Assembly (NCBI GenBank): GCA_963575745.1
Contig: CAUYUJ010017977.1
Coordinates: forward strand, 62,501-126,500
Direction of reading: 5' to 3'
Length of the DNA: 64,000 bases
Source: Prorocentrum cordatum
Taxonomy: Eukaryota; Sar; Dinophyceae; Prorocentrales; Prorocentraceae
Both the position numbers and the translations under genes were made by a program. The notes below the pieces were generated by a model, which was given only the letters and a program-made list of their open reading frames with translations, was not told the origin of the DNA and did no database searches. This document shows, in pieces, positions 30,461 through 41,614 of the stretch. The first letter of the stretch is position 1; every line of letters starts with the position of its first letter.

Positions 30461-31485
30461 GTTTTTTACGATGTTGTAGTTTTTCGCTACCTCGGATCTC
30501 AGGGCCGTGCGCGTGCAGGTGTACGTGCGTGCCCCCATTTGAGAGTGTTTTTTACCCTCTGGGCCATAACGCGCGTTATGCCAACTACCGTCCCCCCGCC
30601 TCCCCCTCCCATAGCGTAACGCTCCCCCCTCAGTGCGTTCGTCCCCGGCACTGCCGCAGTGCGTCCAGCACCACAGTCTAGGGGGGGGCGCTGCGTTCTG
30701 CCCCGTCCGATCCCCCCCCGCTTTTCCCCCAAATGACGCCCGTTATGGCCGCGAAGCAAAAGATCCGTTCCTTCCCCTCCTCCCCGGGCTCCGGGTTTCC
30801 GCCCATCACCGAGCGCGTTCCACCACTCGCAGAGTGTCTGCTCGCAGACGTCCGGAAAAAAACACACACGCGTTTGCCCCACTGTAATGGATCGTGCATT
30901 CATCGCGGCGGATCCAGGCACTTGCGAGTAGTTCCTTTGCGCCCCCCCCCCCCCGCGCTCTCTCGCCCTGGGCGCGCCCCCCCCCCCCCCCCGCGCTCCC
31001 TCGCCCCGCCTCCCTTCGCGCGCGCGCGCCGCGTCTGGGCATCCACTTCCCAGCTCCTGCGGTGGCGTGTGCCTGCTGGCCAGCGCCACTCGTTGCAAGC
31101 ACCGGGCGCGGCGCCCAGGCAAGGCAGCTGTTCTGCGGGCCCTCGCCACTCCCCCTTCGCCTTCTTCCTCTCTCTCCTTCATCTCATCCCCCCTTCCCCC
31201 ATGAGATCCCCCTCTCTCATTCCCGCTCTCCCATTCTTGCCCAGAGACAGTTCGCGCGCGGAGCGTGCGCGAATGTTTCCAGTCCATTGTCGTCGTCCTT
31301 CTAGTCCTCGTCTTCGTCGTAGTCGTTGTCTTGGTGTCGCTGATTGTGTCCTTGCCATCGCCTTCGTTGTCGTCGCTCTCCCACTGCAGCTGTTGCTCCT
31401 TGTATTCTTTCTGTTCCTCGTCGTGGTCGCTTCGCCGCCCTCCCCCTCTCAGGGGGGAGTTCTTGCACCGCAGAGGTGGGCGCTG
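30461..31485. other. C-rich low-complexity DNA, no gene seen
   Basis: Contains a 16-bp perfect palindrome CATAACGCGCGTTATG at about 30567 and C-runs near 30944-30992. Several long frames overlap on both strands without domains. Confidence 0.5.
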
Positions 31486-31855
31486 TGCGGTGTAAGCTAT
31501 GCGGTGCAAGCTGTATGGAACACATTATGCATCAGGAGGGGAAGCAAATAAAGGAAAATATGGGAAGTGGGGGGAAGACAAACACCCATGAGATATTGGA
31601 AACTATTGGGGTTCCTGGGATGTGTGTGTGTATTTATTTGTGTGTCCCTGGGCCCCTTAAATGTAGTGTATGCTGTGTAGCGTGAACGGTGGAGGTGAGC
31701 ACTATGCGCTGTAAACTAAGCGGTGTCCGCTGTGCCGTGTAAGATGAGGTGCCAACCAGAGGTGCAAGCCGCGGGGTGTAAGCTATGCGATGTGAGCTAT
31801 GCTGTGCACGCTATGTGGTGTACGCTATGTTGGTGTAAGCTGCGTGTATGCTCAG
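31486..31855. repeat. GCTATGCGGTGTAA minisatellite
   Basis: Imperfect copies of a roughly 10-bp word (GCGGTGTAAGCTATG variants) at 31486-31530 and 31690-31850, split by a unique segment. Confidence 0.7.
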
Positions 31856-31861
31856 AACACG

Positions 31862-32115
31862 GTGCGCCCACGAGACGCCCGCGAGGCGGCACTGGTGGCA
31901 ATGTGGCGCAACCTCGGCACCCCCCTCAAGCGCGGGGCGCCTGCGAGGCGCCCGCGAGGCAGCACTGGCGGCAACGTGGCGCAACCTCGGTCTATTCCCC
32001 CTCCAAAACAGCGGAGCCGACCACGAGGCGGCACGGGCGGCAACGTGGAGCATCGTCGGCATACCCCTCAAGCGCGGGGCGCCCGAGAGGCGCGAAAGAG
32101 GAGGTACGGGGCCGC
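31862..32115. repeat. Tandem repeat, unit about 60-75 bp
   Basis: The core GGC(G/A)GCA(C/A)TGG(T/C)GGCAA(T/C)GTGGCGCAACCTCGG is repeated about three times with an AAGCGCGGGGCGCC(C/T)-type linker. Frames through it look protein-like (GGNVAQPR) only because the unit is repeated. Confidence 0.7.
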
Positions 32116-32309
32116 AACGTGGGGAACATCCTGAAAACCAACCCAATTTCTCAAGTATGGCGGATGTGTTCAGCTGTGCGGAGCAAATTGTGTGGCGGAA
32201 GCTATATTTGGTGCGATCTACGTGGTTCAAATAATTTGTTGAACTTGAAGTTGTCTTCTCCACTGCTCGCGCAAACATCCCACCCACCCACCCGCAACTT
32301 GGTTTGCAA

Positions 32310-32830
32310 AACCTGTTAAGACCGACTACGACGACACCGACGACAACGACTAGGACGACACCGACGACGTCTCCGACGACTTCGACGACGACAACGACGC
32401 CGACGCCGACGACGACGAAGACGACGACGACGACGCCAACGAAGGCGACGACGAGGAAGGAGGAAGGACGACGACGGCGACAACGACGACAACGACGAAG
32501 GAGGAGGGAGGACGGTGACGACGCGAACGACGACGAAGGAGGAAGGACGGCGACGCCGACGACGACAACGACGAGGGAGGAGGGAAGACGACGACGACAA
32601 CGACGACGACGACGGCGACGACATAGGAGGGACGACGATGAGACGCCGACGACGGACGACGACGACGACGACGTGGGAGGAGGAGGAAGGACGACCACGG
32701 CGACAACGACGATGGAAACGACCACGACGCCAAAGAGGACGACGACGACAAACAGGAGAAAAGACAGAGGACGACGTAGGCGACGACGACGACGACGCGG
32801 GAGGAGGGAGGACTGCGACGACGACGACGC
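32310..32830. repeat. (GAC)n / GAGGGAGGACG tract
   Basis: About 520 bp of GAC/ACG triplets punctuated by GGAGGAAGGACG words. Poly-T, poly-R and poly-V frames are artefacts. Confidence 0.9.
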
Positions 32831-32849
32831 AAGAGCGCGCGCGCACGCT

Positions 32850-33012
32850 TTTGTTGAAATCCGTGTTGCGAAACCTTGGGTTCTTGTAGGTTTTTTTGGA
32901 CGCACGATTTTGAAATCCTTCCGAAACCGATGGGTTTCGAAGGTTTTCGGCATACGTCTGCGACGACGCGCGCGTCTGCACTTCGTCCCATTTTTTGCAG
33001 AGGATTCTCGCG
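32850..33012. repeat. Dispersed repeat family K, copy 1
   Basis: Homologous by eye to 34195-34358. Shared words are CGACGACGCGCGCG, CACTTCGTCCCATTTTTTGCA, and an AAATC(C/T)TTCCG ... CGAAGGTTTT block. Related sequence occurs at 50680-51220, 52100-52660 and, more distantly, 62340-62480. The family is AT-richer than its surroundings and mixes GCGCGC with AAAACC words. Confidence 0.65.
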
Positions 33013-33145
33013 ACGGCACACGCGCAAGGGCGTTCGACAGATTTCGACATGCGTGCGCGCGAAGCCCGTTTGGTAGCATTTTGTAATAATCTTGAAAAAC
33101 CTATGGTTTTCTTAAGATTTCGCAAGAGCTCGCGCGGAAGTTTTT

Positions 33146-33169
33146 ACCTATCAGCTTTTGCTGATAGGT
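33146..33169. repeat. Perfect hairpin with TTTT loop
   Basis: ACCTATCAGC, TTTT, GCTGATAGGT: a 10-bp perfect stem. No adjacent gene suggests a terminator role. Confidence 0.85.
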
Positions 33170-33276
33170 TTCTAGTGGTGTCAAAAGAGAGCAGCAGATG
33201 ACTCCACAGGGGGGTCGGGGCGGGACCCGGGGAGCTGTGTCCGAACTCGTGTCCGAATGCGTTTTTCGCAAACAGT

Positions 33277-33699
33277 CACACACTTCGTGCTCTTCGACCT
33301 CCCAGAACTCCATTCCCGGGCCACATTCTGAATGCCTGGAGCCAACTGTAGGCCACTTCGTGCTCTTCGACTTCCCAGAACTCCATTCCCGGGCCACATT
33401 TTGATGCCCGGAGCCAACTGTAGGCCACTTCGTGCTCTTCGACTTCCCAGAACTCCATTCCCGGGCCACATTTTGAATGCCCGGAGCCAACTGTAGGCCA
33501 CTTCGTGCTCTTCGAGTTCCCAGAACTCCATTCCCGGGCCACATTTTGAATGCCCGGAGCCAACTGTAGGCCACTTCGTGCTCTTCGAGTTCCCAGAACT
33601 CCATTCCTGGGCATGATTTTGAATGCCCGGAGCCAACTGTAGGCCACTTCGTGTTCTTCCAGTTCCCAGAACTCCATTCCTGGGCCACATTTTGAATGC
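33277..33699. repeat. 73-bp tandem repeat, six copies
   Basis: The unit contains GGCCACTTCGTGCTCTTCGA, CCCAGAACTCCATTCC and GAATGCCCGGAGCCAACTG. Unit starts fall at about 33278, 33351, 33423, 33496, 33569 and 33642, a spacing of 72-73 bp. Copies differ at few positions, pointing to recent amplification. The periodic minus-strand peptide is a repeat translation. Confidence 0.92.
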
Positions 33700-34050
33700 T
33701 GAGGCAGGCTGATGCTGCGGCCGAGGCAGGCTGAGGCTGAGGCAGGCTGAGGCTGAGGCCGAGGCTGAAGGCAGACTGAGGCCGAGGCTGAGGCTGAGAG
33801 GCTGAGGCTGAGGCTGAGGCTGAGGCTGAGGCTGAGGCTGAGGCAGGCTGATGCTGAGGCAGGCTGAGGCTGAGGCTGAGGCTGAGGCTGATGCAGGCTG
33901 AGGCTGAGGCAGGCTGAGGCTGAGGCCGAGGCTGAAGGCAGACTGAGGCTGAGGCTGAAGCAGGCTGAGGCTGAGGCTGAGGCAGGCTGAGGCTGAGGCA
34001 GGCTGAGGCTGAGGCTGAGGCAGGCTGAGGCTGAGGCTGTGACTGCGACT
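33700..34050. repeat. (GAGGCT)n hexamer satellite
   Basis: About 350 bp of GAGGCT/GAGGCAGGCT. It starts directly at the end of the 73-bp array. Confidence 0.95.
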
Positions 34051-34194
34051 GCCGTTGCCGCTGCGACTGTCATCGCGAATGCGACTACGACTGCGAGAAC
34101 AACAGAATTCTACAACTGGATTCTCATCTGAATCTTCAGGGGAATGCTTCCAGACATGCTCCTACACATCGCTGTTAGGTTGCTTTGCCGGGAT

Positions 34195-34358
34195 AATTTT
34201 AGCAAACCAGTGTTGCGAAGCCATGTGTTTTTGTAAGTTCTTCGGAAACTCGATTGCGAAATCTTTCCGGCACCGAAGGTTTTTGAAGGATTTCGGCATG
34301 CGCGCGCGACGACGCGCGCGTGTGCACTTCGTCCCATTTTTTGCAAGGGATTCGTGAA
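34195..34358. repeat. Dispersed repeat family K, copy 2
   Basis: See copy 1 at 32850. The two copies bracket the 73-bp array and the hexamer satellite. Confidence 0.65.
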
Positions 34359-34782
34359 CAAGTGTTATGTTAGAAAGAAAAAGGTTCCCGCATAGTGTTA
34401 TTTGACAGGGAACCGCAGGGGGGGGAACCCGGCTTGGCTGGGATGGTATGAATTCATATTTAGGATGGACATGTGGTCAGAATCATATGTGATTTGCAGC
34501 ACGCGCGGGGGACCCGATAAGTCCGGGGGGGGGTAGAATGTATTAGTCTTTTAGAAAAGAGAATATACGTGGTGCAAGCTTCGTGGTGCGAGGGGTGTGT
34601 GGTTCCCGCTGGGAGGTGACAAGCTGGGTGTGAACGATCTGCCGCACGACCCAGGCGCCTTTCGGCACGAGGATGGGTTTCGTGTGCAGTAACTTCTGCG
34701 AGTGGATCCACTCCATTGACAGAGTGTTCCACATCAACGTGCGCGCGTGCACGCTCTGTGGCGAGGGGTACTGTGATGCGCG

Positions 34783-35390
34783 CTACGTGGGCGGCGTCGT
34801 GGCCGCCGTCTTCGCCGCCGCTTCGCGGGCGAGCTCGACGGCAGCCTCACTCTCCTTGCTCTCTGCGGTGCTGAGCTGCTGCCGCAACCTCACCACCTGG
34901 TCCACCAACTGTTGGTGTCCGTTCCTGGCGGCCTTCAGGCACTGTCTGCGCGTTTGACGGCGTCGACGGTGTCGCTGTTCTTGGCGCTCGTGTTCTGGCT
35001 AGCCAACCGCCGTGACTGCTGCTGCAACACCTGCTGCAGCTCAGTGACCTGGGTGGCCTTCAGCGCCTGTTCGAGCAGCGCCGAGATGTCCTGGTTCCTC
35101 TTGAGGCTGCCCTTCTTCCCGCTGCGCGGGTAGTGGCTCCCGACGCCACCTCATCCTCGAAATACACACCTCGTTCGGCAGACTTGGAGCGAGTGCGAGG
35201 CTTATAGCCGCACCTGCTTGGAACACTTGCTGCAACGACAGTCTGCGAGGAGCAGCTTGTCATTGTGTTCGCACGTTTGGCAAAACTGACACTTCCTCCA
35301 TGGGCGACGTGCGGCTGACATCGCAAAAGTTCTCCCTGCTTTCGTTGATGCAGGCAGGTGATGTGGCGCACCTGCTGCAAAATCCTTCAA
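34783..35390 (-). pseudogene. Possible minus-strand protein remnant: Cys cluster then coiled coil
   Basis: Read on the minus strand, 35300-35222 encodes KCQFCQTCEHNDKLLLADC followed by RCSKCSK, a cluster of seven Cys. After frame changes the sequence continues with RTRSKSAERGVYFEDEVASG, a Gln-rich helical piece (QDISALLEQALKATQVTELQ) and a further coiled coil (LVDQVVRLRQQLSTAESKES) ending before 34783. The pieces are in different frames, so this is either a decayed gene or exons whose introns I cannot place. No family is recognised. The non-repetitive, amphipathic character is the only support. Confidence 0.35.
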
Positions 35391-36200
35391 GCACTACGTG
35401 GAAGAACAGGGAAGGCTGCAAGCACTTGCCCAGGCACGGGGGCGTGGGAGGCGGGGGAGGGGGAGGCTCCTTGCTTCGCGCGGGGCGCGAATCGTTGGAT
35501 GATGCATGGCCCTGCGAGGTGCGCTGTGCCGTGGGCCCTGCGGCTTGGCGTTTCTGCAGGGGGACATGTGCTGGTCGCAGCGCGCGTGGTCCTGCGGGTG
35601 TCCCCGGCCTTCGTGCGTAGAGGGAGCGGGTGGGCCTCGCGCTGTGCACGCCGCCGCGGTGCAGTTCCCCCATCCGTAGCGGACGGTCCCAGGGGTGAAC
35701 GTGCCGTCGAGCGCATTAGCGACATCGAGAAGCCCATAGAAGCGCGAGCACTGCGTACGCAGGCAAGACCGATTTCGGCACCATCTAGTCACCCTTGTAC
35801 TATGTGCGCCTCGCCCCCGCAGGCGCGACGCTGGCGCTCAGAAATATTAAAAGACATAGGCTTGGTGGCGGGCGCTGTCTGGACATACTGCTTGGGCAGC
35901 GATCTGCTAAACTCTGTTTGTGCTGAGTGTTCGTTTCGGATCGGCGCCTCGGTCTTCCGTGTCCCACGCTTGGACGCTGCCGCCACCGCGCTGATTCGCT
36001 TCTGCAGGCCCTAAGCGCCGTGGGGATCGTTGCGCGCGGACTCGGATTTGATCAGCCTATCAGCTTTGCTTCAGTGCAACGTTTTAAGCACCATTGACGG
36101 AGAACGGTATGTCTGCTTTGGCCTTGGACGAGAGGGAGAGTCAGCACGGTGATATCTCACAGCGTGTGCTACTCTTGCTTTGAGCTCTGGGGCGAGCCTT
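35391..36200. other. Unassigned, no gene recognised
   Basis: Mixed sequence with open frames on both strands (up to about 218 codons on +) and no domain. Short Cys-rich minus-strand peptide near 35290-35420 might belong to the remnant at 34783-35390. Confidence 0.4.
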
Positions 36201-36307
36201 CTCGCATGACGCCTGATCCGTCAAACGAGTAGGATCCGCTCCCCTCCGCTGCCCTTGTCGTCGTCCTTACCCTCCTCCTTTTCATAAGGTCCTCCTCCTC
36301 CTTTCGT

Positions 36308-36450
36308 GCTCCGAGAGTAGGGGAACGAGCAATAACATAAACATACATACTCGGTCCGCGCGGATTCCTCGGATCGGCGCTGGAACCCCCTCCTCGGCGC
36401 GCGGAGCGCGCCAGGGGCGGCGCCAGAGGCGCCGCCAAGGGGGGGACCTG
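36308..36450. repeat. Dispersed repeat 'AGAGTAGGGGAACGA', copy 2
   Basis: Same block order as 2262-2412: AGAGTAGGGGAACGA, CATAAACA, CCGCGCGGATT(C/T)CTCG, then a GGCGCC-rich palindromic stretch. Confidence 0.65.
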
Positions 36451-36683
36451 CGAGTTTTCGTGTTCCCCCATCTTCCTCCTTTCGTCGGCAACTTGGATCC
36501 TTCACGCGATGCGAATCCGAGGGGGAGTAGGAGAAGGAGGATCTAGAGGAGGGAGAGGAGGGGGATTCGGTGGGGAGGGTGGAGCTTCGCATCGCGTGGC
36601 GAAATCCCTCTGCCCGTCTCGTGCTCCGCGAGCGTCGGCCTGCGGCGCCAATGCGCCGGCAGCCCGTGCGGGCCGACGGGGCC

Positions 36684-36790
36684 ATGGCCGCCGAGGCGCC
36701 GCCGTGCGCCCTGCTCGCCGCCCTGCTCGCGGCTGTGCTCGCGCCGGCGTGGTCCTCGCCGGCGCCGCCGACGGCGCGCGAGGGGGCCCG
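36684..36790 (+). CDS. Candidate first exon with signal peptide (possibly of the esterase)
   Basis: ATG 36684 in the context GGGGCCATGGCC starts MAAEAPPCALLAALLAAVLA followed by PAWSSPAPPT, a textbook signal peptide: a short N-region, about 12 hydrophobic residues and small residues at a likely cleavage site. After about 36790 the frame enters Pro-rich and then (GTC)n sequence, so a splice donor is expected near there (several GC, GA and GT options). The first certain exon of the esterase starts only a few residues before the mature domain and lacks a signal peptide, so this exon would complete it across an intron of about 9.6 kb. Linkage is inference. Confidence 0.35.
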
Positions 36791-36839
36791 GTCCTGGCCT
36801 GGCCCTGCCCGCCCACCCCCGCGGCCTGGCCCGTGTCAG

Positions 36840-36910
36840 GACATCGTCGTCATCGTCGTCGGCATCGTCGTCATCGTCGTCGTCGTCTTCGTCGTCGTCG
36901 TCGAGCGTAT
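36840..36910. repeat. (GTC)n microsatellite
   Basis: ATCGTC/GTCGTC triplets directly after the candidate exon. The poly-V translation is not taken as a membrane segment. Confidence 0.85.
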
Positions 36911-37094
36911 GCGTCCTCGTCGTGACCAGGGACGTTTCTATCGGGGGCGGCAAAGAGGGGGGTGATGACGAGGGGGGGGTGGATATCTTGGCGTGGACCA
37001 TGATATCATGGCGTGGGCCCTGCCCGCCCACCCCCGCGGCCTGGTCCGTTTCTAGGGGGACGAGGATCGGGTATGGCCAAGACCCCGGGTAAGG

Positions 37095-37300
37095 GGACCT
37101 GGTTAGTGGTAGGGCCCCGGAGCCTTCGAATCGGCCAGAATCACTAAGCCAGGTCTGCCGCAGCTGGTGTTTTTTCGGGTGACGGCAGTTCTGGTTAGCG
37201 GAGGTGGGACGGGGGGGCGCCCCCGGTACAGATCAGTAAACCAGGTCCCACTAAACCCAGTTCAGCCAACGCCCGAGAGGAATGACACAGACATAAAATC
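37095..37300. repeat. Short inverted and direct GACCTGGTTAGTG words
   Basis: GACCTGGTTAGTG at about 37099 faces CACTAAGCCAGGTC at about 37144, and related words (CTGGTTAGC, AACCAGGTCCCACTAAACC) follow to 37262. Probably a decayed foldback element. Confidence 0.5.
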
Positions 37301-37426
37301 AGGTCGGGCCTGTCCCCCTGCAGGGGAGTTTGTGACGAGAAAGAGTGCACAGTCAAGCAAGACCCAGAAGGGTCGAGACGTGATAATCAAAAAAGTCGTG
37401 CCCAGACTGTTCTTTTACTTTCTTGT

Positions 37427-37646
37427 ACTATTTTTGAATATCCCTCCTGTAGAGGGACATGCCCGACTTGAACATCAAAACTCGGAGGTCCGCGCGGCTT
37501 TCTCGGATCCGCGCTGGACCCCTCTGGCGGCGCCTCTGGCGCCGCCCCTGGCGCGCTCGAGCGCCGATCCGAGAAATCCGCGCGGGCCTCCGAGTTTCGA
37601 TGTTTAAGTCGGGCACGTCCCTCTACAGGAGGAGTATTCAAAAATA
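37427..37646. mobile_element. Foldback MITE with about 85-bp terminal inverted repeats
   Basis: The left arm (from about 37428) begins CTATTTTTGAATA, then CCTCCTGTAGAGGGACATGC, then CCCGACTTGAACATC and a CTCGGAGG/CCGCGCGG core. The right arm to about 37646 is its reverse complement with a few substitutions. The centre is a GGCGGCGCC palindrome. There is no coding capacity, and the arms reach about 85 bp, as in foldback-type miniature elements. The terminal motif CCTGTAGGGGGACAGGCCCG recurs elsewhere in the window. Confidence 0.85.
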
Positions 37647-37884
37647 GGAAAAGCGTAGTCTGGGTACGATTTCATTGATTGCTTTTCGACCATTGTGGAA
37701 TCGGTTTTGACAATCTCTTGTTTCTCGTCCCAGATTCCCCTGTAGGGGGCCAGGCGCGACCTGCTCCCGTCTTCCTTTCGTCCCCCTCCCATCCTCCTGT
37801 CGTCCTCCTCCTGTGCTCCTAACTGTCTGGAGGCAGCACTGGCTGGAATATGTTCTGACTATGTCTTACTCCTCGTCCCGAACT

Positions 37885-38018
37885 CCCCTGCAGGGGGACA
37901 GGCCCGACCTGATCTTTTGTTTATGCCACTGTTCGTCCCCCTGACGCTCTTCTCTCCAGCCTATGCCGCGGCCTGGTGCCCCGGCGCCTCCGCGTCGTGA
38001 AGGAGATGGCGGGCGGAC

Positions 38019-38058
<40 letters not shown>

Positions 38059-38256
38059 TCTTGTTGCTCTTTTTGTTTCTTTGCTTTGTTTTGTTGCTGT
38101 TGCTCTTTTTTTCTCGTTGTTGTTGCTGCTCTTAGTATGGTTGCTGCCCTTTTGCTGTTGTTTTGTGGTTCCTCTTTTTGTTGTTGCTCTTTTTGTTTTT
38201 CGTCGTTTTGGGGCCTCCGTCTGGGGTCAAGTCGGGCATGTCGTTCTACAGGAGGA
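37885..38256. mobile_element. Second putative member of the CCTGTAGGGGGACA element family
   Basis: The forward terminal motif CCCCTGCAGGGGGACAGGCC is at about 37885 and the inverted motif GTCGGGCATGTCGTTCTACA at about 38230. Between them are a 38-bp poly(T) at 38020-38057 and a T/G-rich stretch. Further single motifs lie at about 37313 (inverted), 37738, 38319, 60629 (inverted) and 61529. Element ends are uncertain. Confidence 0.5.
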
Positions 38257-38639
38257 ATAGTCAAAAACAGTCAAAAAGATAGCGGACGATTTCTATTTTT
38301 CTTCGTCCAGAATCCGCCTGTAGGGGGACGTGCCCGACCTATGTCTGGGGGTGTTTGCCTGATCCCAGGACCGTCAACAAAATGACAGGAATGGGCCAGG
38401 CCTCTGGGGATCCGCGTGAAGAATCCAATATGTAACTTTCGAGCAACCCCCGCCTGGGAGTTGCTGTGAATGTGTTCGAGGTCTCTCATGTGTCTCTACC
38501 ATCTACCATAGACGTTTTAAACATGTGTGCGCTCGATAGTTCTGCACGCTCTCTTGGTTAACCTTACAGGCGCCCTGGACGTTTGGCGTTTTATCTTCTA
38601 GGCTCTCGACGGGCTGCAAACGCATACTTGAAACATGAG

Positions 38640-39115
38640 TTTGTCAGCGTGTATGCACGCAAAGACACACATACATACACGCACACACGCATGCATGCAT
38701 ACATACGTACAACCATACATCAATCAGTCCATACATACACACACATGCATGCACACATACATACACACATCCATCCATCCATCCATACATCCATACAGCC
38801 ATACACACATACATACATCCATACATACGTACGTACGTACGTACATACATACAAACACACACATACATATGTACATACCTGCAAACACACATACATACAT
38901 CCATACATCAATCCATCCATGCATACATACATCCATACATACACCATACATGCATACTTGTATACATACAAACATACATACATACATACATACCGACATA
39001 CTCACATACCTACATTTCTACATACTTTCTTACTTATATCCATCCATGCATACATCCATACATACATACACACGTACAGGCACACATACATAGACATGTA
39101 CATGTACGTGAATAC
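38640..39115. repeat. (CATA)n tetranucleotide tract
   Basis: About 470 bp of CATA with CATC, CACA and CGTA variants. Frames encode periodic H-T-Y-I peptides. Confidence 0.95.
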
Positions 39116-39517
39116 ATCTATATACTATATATAGGTATGCTATTCCTGCCTGTTTTTTCGTCTTGAGATGTATGGATAGGGCGGGGGCTGAAGTTGAGTT
39201 CCGCCGTATGCAGAGCGGAAGATGGGAGATCAAACCGCTCTGACACCGGTCTTACTTTCGTGCGGAACTGGCCGGGAAGCCCGCGGCCTGTCCGCGGCGG
39301 GTTCTGGCGATCGAAAACAATTGAACTGAAAACGATCACACAATACGACATGTTTTTTTTGTTCCAACCCCTCATGCGTTGGGTTCTCTTTTTGAATAAA
39401 ACTCTGTGGTCGCGACTTCTCCTACCCCCTCTTCCTTCGGTCCTTCTATCTCCTCCCGTCTGTCTTTTATTTACTTCTTACTGCCTTCTACCTCTTCCTC
39501 CCTCCTACTTCTTCGCG

Positions 39518-40000
39518 GGCTCCTGGGAGGCACGGCGGAGGAGCGGAGTACGCGGATCCAGACGAGACTTCGCAGCTATTTGGGTGGCTGCGAATTGTGC
39601 AAACGTCGCCAGGCTGGGAGAAACGGCGAAGTGGCGGGGTACGCGCATCAAGACGGGGCCTCGCAGCTATCTGGGTGGCTGCGAACTGTGCAACCGTCTC
39701 CACTTTCGTCGGCTCTTGGGAGGCACGAAGGAGTGGCGGGGTTCGCGCATCCAAGCGAGACTCGAAACTCCCTGGGTGGCTGCGAATTGTGCAACAATGT
39801 TCATTTTCGTGGACTTCTGGGAGGCTGGGCGAAGTAGAGGAGTACGCGGACACAGACTGGGCCTCGCATTCCCCTGGGTGCTTTCGAATTGTGCAATCGT
39901 TGCCACTTCCGTGGGCTCCTGGGAGGCACGGCGGAGCAGCGGAGTACGCGTCTGTACCTACAGATCGGGCCTCTCTTCTCCGCGGCGTGGCTGGCTGTAC
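39518..40000. repeat. Tandem repeat of about 100 bp, five copies
   Basis: Unit starts are at about 39518, 39608, 39711, 39810 and 39913. Each holds (T/C)TGGGAGGC, a GAGTACGCG or GGTTCGCGCATCC word and TGGGTGGCTGCGAATTGTGC. Copies are diverged. The protein-like frames (WVAANCATV) are repeat translations. Confidence 0.75.
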
Positions 40001-40499
40001 CATGGTCCAGCAACTGCGTAAGACCATCAGGGCCAGCCAGCGACACGCAATGGTTTTGCATGGCGTTTGCATGAGCAGCCTTTTTCCGTGTCTCGCCATC
40101 GAGGGAAGGATGGCGTATCCATTTCGATTCAGTCACGTCCAGTCATGCTCAGGCCATTGGCGCGCAGATACTCCCATCCTGCGCTTAGACATACTCAGAC
40201 CCGTGCGCATCGCCTCTCACTATTGAGATTCGTTCACATTCCAGCTCATTCGCAGTTCGATTCACTCCCAGTCTGTCAGTACTCAAGCTCGTTTATATTC
40301 GCACAAACCTTGCGTTTAGACATTCACGGCGGACAGGCCCATGCAAGCATATGCACATATGGAGAGTTCTGCGCAACAATTAACTATTATTCCCAATAGC
40401 AGAAATATTGGGTTAGTCTGATTACCGGCCGCGAAGACTCCGCACCTCCCTTTTCCTCCACCTCTTTATATGCTATTGCATGTCATTTTAATGTCATGC

Positions 40500-40700
40500 A
40501 GTGCTATACCATGTGATATCATGTTATGTTAGTTGTGGTGCGTAATTCTATGCCATGTTATGTTATGGTATGGCATGGTCTGGTATTCTATTTAATGGTA
40601 TGGTTTGTTTGCAAAATTGTGACTTGTTATGGTATGGCATTATACGTTCTTGTTATGTTGCGTTGTGTGTTGTTATATTATATCATGCGATGTATGGTAT
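40500..40700. repeat. TATGGTATGGCATG minisatellite
   Basis: Variants of TATGGTATG/CATGTTATG in an AT-richer stretch leading into the GAT tract. The region 40001-40500 shows short CACTC/CAGTC words and no gene. Confidence 0.6.
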
Positions 40701-40704
40701 GTTA

Positions 40705-41328
<624 letters not shown>

Positions 41329-41329
41329 G

Positions 41330-41600
41330 CGGAGCAAGTTCTGAGGGTGTCTCGAGCGGGGCGCGCAGGTTTCAGAACCCCCAATGGAGAGCCGCCAGCG
41401 GGCATTGCACCCTTCCGTTCGCGCCAAAATGGCGGGGATATCTCGAGTGGTTTGCTTGTTTCGGGCCCCAACATCCTCCGCTTTCGGAGCAGATTTTGGA
41501 GGGTGTCTCGAGCAATGCGCTCATTTTCGCCCCCAAGTGGGACCAGAGTTTGAGGATGTCTCGATCGGTTTGCTTGTTTTGGTGGCTAGACTCGTGGGCA
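41330..41600. repeat. GATGTCTCGAGCGG satellite, block 1
   Basis: Tandem modules containing GAGG(A/G)TGTCTCGAGCG, CGGTTTGCTTGTTT and a CATC(C/T)TCCGCTTTCGGAGCAGA word. The same modules are at 42930-43720 and inverted at 60840-61145, and follow GAT tracts at both + strand sites. Confidence 0.8.
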
Positions 41601-41614
41601 CGGATCTTCCCCAG

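Noticed and set aside
33146-33169. Bacterial-type intrinsic terminator
   Set aside because: No gene upstream and a eukaryotic genome; the T run is in the loop, not after the stem.
33277-33699. CRISPR-like array
   Set aside because: Whole 73-bp units are near-identical; no variable spacers between short repeats.
33101-34073. Minus-strand frames with repeated NGVLGTRRARSGLQLAPG
   Set aside because: Exact periodicity equals the 73-bp DNA repeat; no unique sequence follows.
36836-36912. Apparent transmembrane helix after the candidate signal peptide
   Set aside because: Poly-V arises from (GTC)n; the hydrophobicity is a repeat artefact.
38020-38057. Poly(A) tail of a retroposed gene on the minus strand
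   Set aside because: No target-site duplication or leader found; it lies inside a likely MITE and may be a plain homopolymer.
38583-39134. CATA-rich frame of 183 codons
   Set aside because: Tetranucleotide repeat translation (HTYIHTYI).
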